A stretch of 64,000 nucleotides of DNA. Source: Tridacna crocea. Taxonomy: Eukaryota; Mollusca; Bivalvia; Cardiida; Cardiidae. A program made the position numbers and the translations under genes. Under the pieces are notes generated by a model. That model made no database searches. It was not told the DNA's origin and saw nothing but the letters and a program-made list of their open reading frames with translations. Location of the stretch: the NCBI GenBank assembly GCA_943736015.1, contig OX031071.1, forward strand, positions 34,628,619-34,692,618, given 5' to 3'. Positions 1-10,748 of the stretch are shown one piece after another. Every line of letters begins with the position of its first letter. Position 1 is the first letter of the stretch.

Positions 1-118
1 ACTTAAGAAGAGTAGAAAACATAGTGGGAAAAGGAGAAAATGCTGGTTACCAGCATTTTCTTCTTTTCCTGCTATGTTTTCGAAAGGATTGTTCCTCAAG
101 GTCGTTAAAAGTAGGGAC
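1..118 (-). mobile_element. TTAA hairpin MITE, partial, cut by window edge
   Basis: The palindromic core (aacatagtgggaaaagg ... centre GGTTACC) and the arm ending in gtcgttaaaagtaggga are present. The outer terminus is missing and the copy is joined head-to-head to the next copy at about 118/119. Confidence 0.75.
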
Positions 119-321
119 TTTTAACGACCCTGAGAAGAAAAGCTTTTGAAAACATTGTGGGAAAAGGAGAAAATGCTGGTAACCAGCATTTTCTCCTTTT
201 CCAACAATGTTTTCTACCCTTCCCAAATCGAATTTCAATTTTTGATTCACATTTAATTTGTCGTCTGCAAATGCTTTCAATTTAGAATACTCCAAAACTT
301 TGTCGTTTGGTAAAGGGTTAA
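119..321 (+). mobile_element. TTAA hairpin MITE, lacks its left terminus
   Basis: It starts inside the left arm at cttttaacgaccctgag, then has the core with centre GGTAACC and the right arm gtcgtctgcaaatgctttc. It ends ggtaaagggTTAA at 318-321. Confidence 0.8.
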
Positions 322-448
322 TGTAATTTGTTGCTCCTTAGGCTTTGGCATGCAGGTTGTTAACAAGAAATCTAATCAGGCATAATTACTCATGCATGTT
401 GATTATGTCCATGAATGAAAGGGTGAATGTCCTATTTGTTTCTGCCAG

Positions 449-616
449 GAGTTTTGTGAAGAACCAGACAGGCCCAAGGTCCAGCCCACACCTGGAGGGC
501 CCCTACCTCCAACCCCATAGCCAACCTGTACACCTAGCCAAGCTTGGTCCAGGCCTCCAGCTCCACCACCCATCTCTAAATTGCCTTCACAGCTAATTAG
601 TGATGAAATGGATCAG
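449..616 (+). CDS. Unknown acidic/basic-tailed protein, exon a (internal)
   Basis: First recognisable exon of an unidentified + strand gene that probably begins left of the window. A strong acceptor (ttgtttctgccag) ends at 448 and the donor CAG|gtcagt follows 616. The reading frame continuing in phase 0 into the next exon is rich in Pro (PPAPPPISKLPSQLISDEMDQ at its end). This frame holds an in-frame TAG at 518-520. The same bases form an alternative acceptor (ctacctccaaccccatag), so the true exon may be 521-616, which is also a whole number of codons. Either the shorter exon is used or the longer one is a poison/alternative exon. No family is recognised. Confidence 0.5.
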
Positions 617-716
617 GTCAGTACTTTGTTTGTTGACAGTCATCATCATGTAAGATTTTTGAGAGCTCAATTTGACAGGTCACATGATACCAGTCTGCGA
701 AATGTGATGAGTGGAT

Positions 717-2230
717 TTATTATACCCCCAACAAAAAATTTGTGGGGGGTATACTGGAATCACTCCGTCTGTCCGTCCGTTCTGTTTTGTCCGGAGCATA
801 ACTTTGTCATCTTTTGATGAATCTTTCTCAAACATTGTGTACATCTTTGTCATAATATGCCATTGTGCACTTGTCATTTTCATTGTGATCGGTTGAAGTG
901 TCTTGGAGTTATGGCCCTTGAAATAGTAAAAATAGGTTGGTTTTACTTTGTCTGTTCTCTAGCTTAAGGAATGTTCAACAAAATTTCACCAAACTTCTTG
1001 AAAATGTATATGGGCATAAAATCTAGGCTAAGTTTGATTTCCAGTGAAGTCGCATAAAGAATAGCTGAGTTACGGTCCATGAATCAGTTTAAAAAAAAAA
1101 AAAAAAAAAACAAGATTTTTTACTTTGTCTACTCTCTTACTCGAACAACGCGCTACGAAATTTCACCAAAACTTTCTGAAAATGTTTGTGGGTACTAAGT
1201 CAAGGTCAAGTTCGATTTCCACCCTAATTACAGAAATAGTACCTGAGTTGTGGCCCTTGAATTAGTAAAAATAGGTTTTCTTTATTTTGACAGCTCTCTA
1301 ACTGAAATTATTTCGGCAAAGAACATCAAATTTTCTGAAAATGTTAATAAGCATACAGAGCATTGGCGCTAAAAAATTACAGATGGCCCTAAAAAAATAT
1401 GTCTGAGGGGCCACCCGGCGCATTAAAAATACGAGCCATGCAATGTAGGTATGATGATTACTAGGGACAAATTCATCGGAAGTCTGTTTTGTTTGAATCA
1501 ATTTCACTACCGTGTGAATATGCGAGCAGAGTTGTCGTTCGTTATCTCACCATACATGAATGTGAATGATCCGGAGTGCAAGAGAGTGCTGCCGTTTTAT
1601 GGATCGTAATGGCAATCCTGATTGGCTTAGTACTTAAATAAAGTTGGGTTCCCCGAATTTTGAGCCAATGAGTTTCGTTTTCACAAACAGATAACGGTTT
1701 CGAAAAGAAGAATTGTAAATCTAAACTAAGCTATTTTGGTCAAACAAAGCCAAAAGAGGCTAAGACAAATACCAAGCTCTCTGGGCAACCCAAAAAGCCG
1801 AAGTGAGATACTTCCTTTTTCTTTGGCCCTTGAAGCGCAGGAAATTCTTTGTTAATAAGAATCAATAAAACATGTAGCTAACTGCTAAATTATCATACAA
1901 AATGTTTGATTTTTATTGGGTATTCTGTCTCTAGTCTATAATTATATTCAATTTATGTCCGAAATTCAGTCATGGCCCCATGTTGTAAAAGTGGCCCCAC
2001 TGTTTGGGCTTGGACGGGCCATTGGCCCCGTAAGGTAGAATGCTTGGCAGAACTCTGAGCATAACATCTAGGTCTAGTTTCCCCTGATTGGACTGAGATA
2101 TTTCAGTAATAAAACCTATGACTTTGGAAACCTTAGGATTGGGAACTTTGTCATCTCCTCTGATGGCTTATTTATTTAGTGACAAGTATTTGCAAGGGGG
2201 TATTAATCACCTTTAGTGATAGCTCTAGTT
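717..2230 (-). mobile_element. Pearl/Helentron-like element, family P2, minus strand
   Basis: The left edge carries the 3' hairpin of this family (tatacccccaac ... tgtggggggtata) followed by a gtccgtccgt microsatellite. The right edge is gggggtattaatcacc then tttagtgatagctctag, the reverse complement of the family 5' end seen at 40,789. Internal segments repeat the pattern 'ttatggcccttgaa...ctgaaaatgttta..ggcat' about every 150 bases. About 1,360-2,052 is extra sequence interrupting one unit. There is no coding capacity. Confidence 0.6.
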
Positions 2231-2462
2231 GGACTTGATTCAACTGCATAAAACTCTTGCTACTGTAACCCTTTAAATGCTGAATGTACCCTTTATAAAC
2301 TCATAGTGGGGGGTGGGGAGTCATTATGTTTCATTAAATTTTTATTACATATGTAAATAGGGCTGCACATATGCATAAGGTCTAATAGAATTGTTTTAAA
2401 ATTGTCAGATTCATCTGGTTTGATGATTTCATTAAATTACTATTACTCAATTATCTTTACAG

Positions 2463-2543
2463 GAAGAACAGTCAGACTTGATTTTGTGTCCTTCCACTGG
2501 GAAATTTATGTTACCAACTGGAAATGAACTGAGATATTCAAAG
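2463..2543 (+). CDS. Unknown acidic/basic-tailed protein, exon b
   Basis: Acceptor ttatctttacag and donor AAG|gtagca bound 27 codons in phase 0 on both sides, reading EEQSDLILCPSTGKF then MLPTGNELRYSK. It joins exon a (ends ...DEMDQ) and exon c (starts LLMGQ) without a frame change. I recognise no domain. The composition and codon use look like a real protein, unlike the AT-rich surroundings. Confidence 0.65.
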
Positions 2544-2571
2544 GTAGCATTTCACATAATATATTTGTCGT

Positions 2572-2752
2572 AGTCCAAACTGGAATCTAAGCAGATCCGG
2601 AATCTGCCTAGACCAAATTAGAATTCTATTTTGGTCCAGACCAAATTAGAATTCTACTTTGGTCTACACGGATTCCAGATCTGCCTAGACCAAATTAGGA
2701 TTCCAGTTTGGCTAGGCAGATCCAGAATCTGCCTAGACCAAATTGGAATTTT
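2572..2752 (+). repeat. Degenerate direct and inverted repeats of a ctagaccaaatta motif
   Basis: Units related to gcctagaccaaattagaatt occur in both orientations four to five times directly after exon b. They are intronic. Confidence 0.6.
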
Positions 2753-3296
2753 TAATTTAAACCCAAAAATAAAAGAGGTTGTTAATCAGAAATTCAGAGT
2801 AAGAATAAATTTTGAATGTTTTGCACTTTAGCAGGAAAAAAAAATGTAGGAAATTGAGCAATTGGGGGAAAAAAAGATATTGCTTTAATTAGAAATACCT
2901 GTACCTTTTAGTTGTAAACATATGTGGAACTGTTTGATTTAATAAAAAGAAATCATGAAATAATCCAATATTAAAATACCGGTAGTAAGCATTTTTGGAA
3001 TAGGAGATTTTTTTTTGTAATTTCCTAAGAATTCTACCACAGAGTTTTAGTTGTAAACCTGTTTTATTTCTTTGTAGGGTTGATATTATAAATAATATTA
3101 AAACAGCAATTACGTAAACGCTGTTTTAAAAATGAGAAAAATTATTAATGAATCGGGTAGAAATTATGATGGGAAAAGGAGAATCGTTCATAAATGGTAA
3201 TTTATAATATGTGATGGGTCAACCTGTCTACCTGGCACAAGTATGATGTGTGAAGACTAGTGAAAGTTGAAATTGTTAAAATATTGATAACCCTTT

Positions 3297-3516
3297 ACCA
3301 CTCAATGCTGACTCTAAACAAACCTGAGAAAGGAGCCTTTTGAAAACAATTTGCGGAAAAAAGAAAATTCTGGTAATTAGCATTTTTTTCCTTTTCCCAC
3401 GATATTTTCTACCTGATCAAAGAAAAAATGCTCAATCTTACCCACATTGAAATCTTTGTCTGCAAATGCTTTCAATTTGGACAAGACTAAAAGTTTGTTG
3501 TCTGGTAAAGGGTTAA
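3297..3516 (+). mobile_element. TTAA hairpin MITE, diverged full copy
   Basis: It runs from ATAAccctttaccactcaa to tctggtaaaggGTTAA. The core centre has decayed to ggtaattagc. It lies in the intron between exons b and c of the unknown gene. Confidence 0.75.
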
Positions 3517-3642
3517 TTGCCAAATTAGGTGTAAAAGTATGGATGTGTGATATCTTTTTGACCAATCACACATACAGGGACCATCTTACCAGATGACTAA
3601 TTCTACCAAATAAAACTGAAATCTGGCAACCAAATGCCAAAA

Positions 3643-3836
3643 TCAAAATTCTGTTCTGTATTGTTTGTTCCCCACACCCCAAGGATGCTTCTGATAAAGT
3701 TTTGTGAAATTCTGGCCAGTAGTTTCAGAGGAGATGTCATTTAAAGAAAATGTTGACAACACACGACAACAGACAAAGGACTTAGCCCCATCACAATAGC
3801 TCATTCTGGCATTTTGTGCCAGGTGAGCTAAAAATG
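3643..3836 (+). mobile_element. Pearl/Helentron-like 3' end fragment
   Basis: The fragment ends in the hairpin ctggcattttgtgccag followed by gtgagctaaaa, the layout of the P1 and P4 3' termini but with a different stem. Only the last 200 bases or so are recognisable. Confidence 0.6.
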
Positions 3837-4021
3837 TGTCAACAGAGACTTTAAACCCCAAATAAACAAACAAATTAATCACCTTTAGTAATAGTATGAT
3901 TGCTACTCGTAAAAAAAAGAATTGTTTAGAGATGAGCAGGAAGGGGCGTGGGTATTGGTTTTTGTGATAGAAACCCGCCTCTAGTTTGGAATGTTTTATG
4001 TAATGTTTTTTGTGGTTTCAG

Positions 4022-4058
4022 TTGCTGATGGGACAGGTCATAGCAATACTGAAAAAAG
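4022..4058 (+). CDS. Unknown acidic/basic-tailed protein, exon c
   Basis: A short exon reading LLMGQVIAILKK plus one base (G). The acceptor is ttttttgtggtttcag and the donor is consensus-perfect (AAAG|gtgagt). It exits in phase 1, which the first two bases of exon d complete to Gly. The hydrophobic run followed by two Lys could be a short helix; no family is recognised. Confidence 0.65.
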
Positions 4059-4244
4059 GTGAGTACCATTATCTTTTATGTCTATAATTGTATGGGCGCT
4101 GTATTGTGTCCTTGAGCAAAACACATTTACTTCCCTTAGTACTGGAAAGTAACTGAAGTACCCAGGAAGCAGTGGTCTCCATCCCAACATGGCCAAAAAA
4201 TGTGCTGACTGGGATGCTGCGCAACAATACAAACAAACAAACAC

Positions 4245-4895
4245 CAGTATTCAATATTTTGACACATAAAATGCCAGTATTCAATGTTTTGACCCATAAA
4301 ATGCCAATGTTCAATATTTAAATTTCATCAAAACCTAAACTTAATTGTTGGTGGTTTGTGGGTTATAAAAATTTTGACCCATAAAATGCAGTATTCAATA
4401 TTTGAATCTCATCAAAACCTAAATTGAATTGTTGGTGGTTTGTGGGCTATCAATATTTTGACCCACAAAACTCCAGTATTCAATATTTTGACCCATTAAC
4501 CCATTACCACACAATCCCGACTTTTAACAACCCTGGGAAAAAAGCCTTTTGAAAACATTGAGGGAAAAGGAGAAAATGCTGGTAACCAGCATTTTCTCCT
4601 TTTTCCACAATGTTTTCTACCCTTCCAAAATCAAAATTCAGTTTTTGATTCACATTTATTTTGTCGTCTGCAAATGCTTTCAATTTGGACTAGTCCAACA
4701 TTTTGTCGTTTGGTAAAGAGTTAAACCAGTGTTCAATATTTTGATCCATTAAACACATATGTTCAATATTTTGACCCATAAAACGCCAATCTTCAATATT
4801 TTGACCCATAAAACGCCAGTATTCAATATTTTGACCCATTAAACACCAATGTTCAATATTTTGACCTATAAAATGCCAGTATTTAATATTTAAGA
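4245..4895 (+). repeat. 30-bp minisatellite, interrupted by a MITE
   Basis: Units of about 30 bases (ttttgacccataaaatgcc then agtattcaata) recur on both sides of the MITE at 4,496-4,724, with looser copies to 4,490 and tight copies from 4,725 to about 4,890. Confidence 0.8.
4496..4724 (+). mobile_element. TTAA hairpin MITE, full copy inside a minisatellite
   Basis: It is bounded by TTAA at 4,496 and 4,721. The flanks read ...gaccca|TTAA and TTAA|accagtgttc. Joined through a single TTAA they restore the array unit seen intact near 4,840 (gacccattaaacacca), which proves a TTAA target duplication. Confidence 0.9.
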
Positions 4896-4907
4896 ATGTT
4901 TAAGAAA

Positions 4908-5240
4908 TAATCTTCTTTCTACCATGGTATATCGTTCAATAAATCACAGTTGTGAGTTATGCGGCGCAATAAATAATCCACGAGGGCGATAGCATAACTC
5001 ACATTGTGGTTTATTGAACGATATACCACGGTAGAAAGAAGATTATTTCGATTCTAACAAGGCCAATTCTTAGTGAAATGCAAACAAGTTCAAACTTGGA
5101 GTAAAAACGCGGATGAAGATTACGTTCCATTGAATAACTCACTCATTGAATGACGTCACTCTACATGGATTGTTGCAGATTTTACCATGTTTTCCTTGCA
5201 CTGTGTTTATAGAGCTAAAGTCGCGTGTCATGTTAGAATA
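4908..5240 (+). mobile_element. Foldback element, copy 1 (second copy at 18,650)
   Basis: An inverted repeat of about 55 bases (aagaaataatcttctttct ... agaaagaagattatttc) encloses a 25-base spacer. A tail of about 185 bases follows, itself flanked by attctaaca and tgttagaat. The tail contains the CRE-like palindrome tgacgtca. The copy at 18,650-18,970 is collinear. Confidence 0.75.
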
Positions 5241-5929
5241 ATATTTATATAAGACAGTGTGACATGTAATGTCACACAATTAATAACTGGTTCTTAGGTG
5301 AGCAGAATCAGGGCCTCATGTATGAAACCAGGAACATATTGGGACAGATCAAGTTACTTTAATTACCGGTTTCTCAGTCAGTTTGTTATGAATATAACTA
5401 TTATAAAAACAACTCTTTTTATAATCCAGGAACACCATAGTCTCAAGTACAGTTGTACCAAGTACCTGGAAGAATGCAGTTAGTAGAAAAAGACTGATTG
5501 TATCAAGTATGTAAACTATTTGACAGATCCTATCTCTCTATCTTGCATGATTTAGGAGTCGTTGCCCTTTGTTATTTTTGATACTTCAGTATGTCCGGAA
5601 CATAGCACAAATACTCAAGGATTATCAATTTGAAACTTCCTAGGTAGATAGATTTTGTGAAAAGTTCTGTATGTTAGAAACATTACTCTGGTAACAGAAT
5701 AGACCCTGATCAGACATCTCCTACAGGGTCTACTCTGTTTGCCTATAGGATCTTTTAGCTTAAGGTTAACTATCTACCCTGAAAAAGTTTACGAGGTTCA
5801 GGCTATATTGTAAGAGGTATGTTATTGAATGTTTATGAGGAGTCAAAATTATTCAAAAATTCAAAACAGGAAAATGGTTAAGTGTGGCTGTAGACAGTTA
5901 AAGCTATGCTACAAAATCATTCATATTTA

Positions 5930-6290
5930 TCATACCCCCGAAGGGCAGAATTATGTTATGCCTTTGGTTGTTCGTCTGTCTGTCAGTCCATTTGCAATTT
6001 TGTGTCTGCTCTGTATCTTTTGAACCGCATCATGGAAATTGAAATAATTTGGCAGAAATATCAATCAAAATGAGAGGATGTGCAGAGCGTTGTTTGGCTA
6101 GGTTCAAGGTCAAGGTCACATTTGAAGGTCAAGTATCTTAATTATTGTAAAGTTTGCGTATTTTGTGTCAGCTCTGTATCTCTTGAACTGCTTGAACAGA
6201 TAAAAACTATTTGGCAGAAATATTAACCAAACTGAGAGGATGTGCAGAGCATCGGTTTCAGATGATTCGGTTCAAGGTCAAGGTTACCCT
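5930..6290 (-). mobile_element. Pearl/Helentron-like fragment, family P3 type, minus strand
   Basis: It starts catacccccgaagggcag then gttcgtctgtctgtc, the reverse complement of the kind of 3' end seen at 46,080-46,134. Two internal units of about 110 bases (tttgtgtctgctctgtatc) follow. A MITE at 6,291 interrupts it and related sequence resumes to about 6,600. Confidence 0.55.
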
Positions 6291-6518
6291 TTAACTCATT
6301 ACCAAATGACAAAATTTTGGACTAGTCCAAATTGAAATCATTTGCAGATGACAAAATAAATATGTATCGAACTTTGAAATTTGATTTGGAAAGGGTAGAA
6401 AACATTGTGGAAAAAGGAGAAAATGCTGGTTACCACCATTTTCTCTTTTTCCCACAGTGTTTCCAAAGGCTTTCTTTGTCTGGGTCGTTAAAAGTCGGGA
6501 TTGTGTAGTAAAGAGTTG
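6291..6518 (-). mobile_element. TTAA hairpin MITE, full copy
   Basis: Bounded by TTAActcattaccaaatgac and gtagtaaagagTTGA. The centre is GGTTACC with one arm change (ccaccatt). Confidence 0.85.
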
Positions 6519-6846
6519 AGGTCAAATTTCATACTGGTGTAAAGTAAGAACAGTTTGTGTCCACTCTGTATCTTTTGAGCCGCTATATGTAAATGGCAAC
6601 TATTTTTGTTAAATGTATCTATAATGATTGATATCAGAAATTCATTATATAACAAAAAAATCCTCACATTTCAATACCCTTGGGCGCATATTGCTACGCT
6701 TTGCAGTGCTCTTGTATAACTTTGATATTCAATTGTCCAAGACAAGAGGCAAACTGAAAACAAAAGATGAATTTCAGCCTCTTGTGTTTTGATTAATTCT
6801 AAATATGATATTTTGCTCTTTAGTAGATGCAAATGATTTACTTCAG

Positions 6847-6932
6847 GTGATGATGAAGATAACAGTGCATCAGAAGCAGAATCTGAGGAAATTTGCAGAC
6901 CAAGTTCAAAACGCCAGAGATGGCCTAGATAA
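6847..6932 (+). CDS. Unknown acidic/basic-tailed protein, last exon
   Basis: Acceptor atgatttacttcag, then 28 codons ending in TAA at 6,930-6,932. The peptide begins with an acidic run (DDEDNSASEAESEE) and ends ICRPSSKRQRWPR. The Lys/Arg tail could be a nuclear signal, which is inference. The entry phase fits exon c exactly. The exons a-b-c-d chain is supported by four consistent splice phases. I do not recognise the protein; a conserved nuclear factor is possible. The 3' UTR probably runs into 6,933-7,100 (aataaa near 6,993). Confidence 0.65.
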
Positions 6933-7149
6933 GAAGAATGTCTTCTCTCAAAAGAATTTATGGAACATATAAACAGGAAAACCATCCCAGAAAATAAAGA
7001 AGCCAGAATTGTGATTAATAAGTTTGCCACCTTCAAAAACAGAAATATTCATCAAATTAAGAGTAAAGTTCAACATCTGATCAAACTTTACAGTAAGCTT
7101 CATTAATGTTATGACACAAACTACAAGGGTTATCCAGAAATAATCCCAA

Positions 7150-7358
7150 CATTTTAGACACGTCCAAATTGAAAGCACTTGCAGACAACAAACTAAGCAT
7201 AAATCAAAAATTGAAATTTGTTTCCATTAGGGTAGAAAGCATTGTGGGAAAAGGAAAAAAAATGCTGGTTACCAGCATTTTCTCCTTTTCTGACAATGTT
7301 TTCAAAAGGTTTCTATCCCTGATCCGTAAAAACCAAGGATTGTTTGGGAAAGGGTTAA
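7150..7358 (-). mobile_element. TTAA hairpin MITE, truncated at one end
   Basis: It begins inside the arm (attttagacacgtccaaatt) and ends tttgggaaagggTTAA. It belongs to the variant whose terminus reads GGGAAAGGG rather than GGTAAAGGG. Confidence 0.8.
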
Positions 7359-7359
7359 T

Positions 7360-7985
7360 AGATTTTTTTTTTTTGACTTTTAGATGATTATGTCAAAGGT
7401 CAAGGTCACAGTGACCAAGCATATGAGGGGGACATATATGTCTCACAAACAATGCTTATTTTCAAAACATCAAAAACATCAAAGGTTTATGATGTGTATG
7501 TAACAAATATACTGGGTGTATGATTGTCTCATGAGAAACATTGACTTGGAGATATTTACTGTTTAGTTATCACTTGTTATGTATTGAACCTTGATAAAAT
7601 TAAATAATGAAATCAGTAAACTATGTTAAAATATTGAATATTGTTTGCCTTTTGATTTAGCCAAAAGCAGTCATCTTGGATTGAAAGTGGCATTGCTTTA
7701 CAGCGTTTTAGACGAACTCTATGACGAAATTTAATTAGGATCCGACATCGGGTACAGAATTTACCCATAACACACCCCCTCGCCCCATTTCAAGGATTGT
7801 TACAATTGGGTATATGGGCAAATTCTGCGTATTTCTTACAGTGGAAGTGAATGGAGAAATTTTTGTCCATCAACCGATTTTGACGAAATTTCGTCATAGA
7901 GTTGGTCTAAAAACTTTATACATTTTAAGATATGTTTCATTATGATCATTCGAAATATACTTGAAATATCAAGAAAAAGTCAGTG
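7360..7985. other. No gene seen
   Basis: AT-rich sequence. A short 'aaggtcaaggtcacagtgac' segment at about 7,400 is typical of the 3' part of pearl-like repeats. I see nothing else to annotate. Confidence 0.5.
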
Positions 7986-7989
7986 ACAT

Positions 7990-8590
7990 TGGCAGGTAGT
8001 AGTAGTAGAAATAGTGGTGGCAGTATTAGCAATAGTACATATAGAAGAAGTATGAAAGTTGTCCCAGAATTACGTAGACTTTTGTTATAACTTTCATAGT
8101 AGTTAAGGCAGAAATAAACAATTTCGGGAGCTGTGAACATTATATCTTTTGCACAAGTTTACAAAATTTCAGCGCGGTATCTTGTCAGATTCTACAAGCT
8201 CTAGAGATGGATAAGGGTGTCGGAAGCGGGGCAGTTTATGGGGACGTCATGACGACGTTTGTATTTTTATCACGACAAAGTTTAATGTTAGGGCTCATGC
8301 TATCAACAAAGTCTCTATTGACCTCTACACACCTATATAAATGTGAACCTACTGATAGAGCACATTCTTCATATTCAGATTCCATTTCATTATCTTAAAC
8401 ATCTTACTAAGCAGTAGTAGTTGAAGAAATAGTAGAAGAAGTAGTTGCAGCAGCAGCTGTATTAGTAGAAGTAGTAGTAGAAACATCAGAAGCAACAACA
8501 CTGTTAAGGCAAGAAAGGGGGTAATAGAATACGAGTAGTAGTTGTAGTTATGGTAGTAGTAGTAGTTGTAATAGTAGTAGTATCAGCATC
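7990..8590 (+). repeat. Scattered (GTA)n-type trinucleotide repeats
   Basis: Interrupted tagtagtag / gcagcagc runs lie at about 7,995-8,040 and densely at 8,405-8,590. Confidence 0.75.
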
Positions 8591-8695
8591 AGCAGCAATA
8601 ACAATGCCGCAAGGAAAAAAAAGGGGGGTAATTTCTCTACGGGGGTCCTTTCTCTTCATGAGGGGGTTATCTACTACAGCTAGAGGGGGCCCTTT

Positions 8696-9590
8696 TTCGG
8701 GAACAAGACAGTTCTCCGACAAGACAGTTCCCCGACACAAGTTTTGGAGACAGTTCCCCGACACTTTTGAAGACAGTTCCCCGACACTTTTATTTCATGG
8801 AAAATTACCTTTTATGCTGTAGAATTAACACAATTATAATTCATAATCATGAGAAATTGAAATATTCGTGGATAATTGATGTTGTGATCGAATTATCTGT
8901 ACCCTGTGAAGAAGATTGATATATATATAAAATGACGGGTAGCTCTATTTTCTCGTGGATGAATTCACAACGAATCACGACTGTATTGAACATAGGAGAG
9001 TTTTAAGGGCACTTTTAGCCAGCATCAAAGTTGATAAAAGAATAGAGAGTATTTTGTTTTGATTCTATAAAGTCTTTAAATAATTTGTAGTTATCTGCTT
9101 TTCCCTGTTTCATAATACATGTAATAGGCCTACAGTAGAGAGGGCGGTGGTGGTGGGGGTTACTGAGGGAAATACCTGTTCTTTATCTTGTAAAGTCGAA
9201 CAATTATACATGTACATTGTAGTTCTCTGTTTCTATGTATTTAGAATTCGGGAGAATGTACACGTATTTCGATAATGTCTTGATATTTTGTACGATAGCC
9301 TGTCAAATTGCTCCATCAAACTAGGTAATAGACTTTACCACTCTGATCAAATGTAGGTACTCGATCGCCAATCTCATGTACAAAGACTTAAATTCGTCAC
9401 AAAAGATCACTTGTCCATAAAATCCTCCATCAAAAATTCTTTTTTATGTACGATAAAATTTATTTTATTGTTTGACATCGAACAAAAGTGTCGGGGGAAC
9501 TGTCTTCAAAAGTGTCGAGGAACTGTCTCCAAATCTGTCGGGGAACTGTCTCCAAAACTTGTGTCGGGGAACTGTCTTGAAACCCCCTTT
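8696..9590. mobile_element. Foldback element with arms made of a gacagttccccgacac array
   Basis: The left arm (8,700-8,795) holds four copies of gacagttccccgacac with spacers. The right arm (9,490-9,585) holds four reverse-complement copies with matching spacers, for example acaagttttggaga against tctccaaaacttgt. About 700 bases without a gene separate the arms. Outer flanks are rich in runs such as cccgggtcatt. Confidence 0.65.
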
Positions 9591-10215
9591 TTCTACGGTC
9601 TGGGGTCATTTCTCTACGTAGAATAATGACCCGGGTCATTCCTCTACGTAGTAAAATGACCCGGGGGTCATTTTGTAAGGGGGATCATTTCTCTGCATTA
9701 CACCGGCTTCGAGGTAGCAGTTAGGTTAGATTAATAGTTGGGTGCTCAAGCATCTCTAAATAGTATAAACAACGATTTAATTGTAACATGGTCGAGGCCC
9801 CTCCAGCAAGAACATACCCCGTCGATGCAAAGTTTAAGCTCGCACCGAGAGGTGTTTATCTGCTATATATAGACCGCCTGTTCCATTTCAAGGAGAAATG
9901 GTTTTACTGAATTTGCATATTAACGTTCCATGAACGTTACATAATTATGTACATGTATACATATGTATATACACATTACCTTATTTTTGCCGAGTGGACG
10001 CTTCCATTCTTGTGTGTTGTTTGTCCATTTTACAATTTAACATTTTTAGGGTGCAAGGTTGATATTAATCTCATTAGCTTAACATACATGTATATTGGCG
10101 TTCCTTTCGAGCAAACCGTGTAAACCCTGATGAGACACCGCGTTTCTTCTGGGATTGCACTTTTGCCTATGTCCAACAAATAGGACGCTATGCACAAATG
10201 GGTTAATGAGATGGG

Positions 10216-10515
10216 TTGTGGGATATGACCCACATTCCCCAAATATATATTTTATATATTGCATATTCACATTAGAACGGATTGTGGGATATGACCCACG
10301 TTCCCCAAATATATATTGTATATTCACATTAGAACGGATTGTGGGATATGACCCACAATACAGAAATATATATTGTATATTCACATTAGAACGGATTGTG
10401 GGATATGACCCACATTCCCCAAATATATATTGTATATTCACATTAGAACGGATTGTGGGATATGACCCACAATACAGAAATATAAATACTGTATATAGCC
10501 TTGTGGGTCATTGAC
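10216..10515 (+). repeat. 57-bp minisatellite with a palindromic core
   Basis: Five units begin ttgtgggatatgaccca at 10,216, 10,282, 10,339, 10,396 and 10,453. Most are 57 bases; the first is 66. The segment after the palindrome alternates between ttccccaaat and atacagaaat types. A related palindrome (gtgggtcattgacccac) follows at 10,502. Confidence 0.9.
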
Positions 10516-10704
10516 CCACAGTGTAATGTCCCACAATGATATCTATAACTTTTTTTGTAAAAACAAAAATAAAGTAAAATGAAGTCAATAGATGCATTGT
10601 ACATCTCGAAATACTTCCAAATATAGCGTTTATTATCTCCCTGCCCCCTGGAAAAAAAAGATCCCACAACCCATGATACAAAGACATGACCCATAAACCA
10701 TGCC

Positions 10705-10705
10705 T

Positions 10706-10748
<43 letters not shown>

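Noticed and set aside
9788-9910. 40-codon frame MVEAPPARTYPVDAK... of fair composition
   Set aside because: There are no splice sites and no recognised family; it is too short to support.
10155-10514. 119-codon frame with repeated ERIVGYDP
   Set aside because: It is the 57-bp minisatellite read in one frame.
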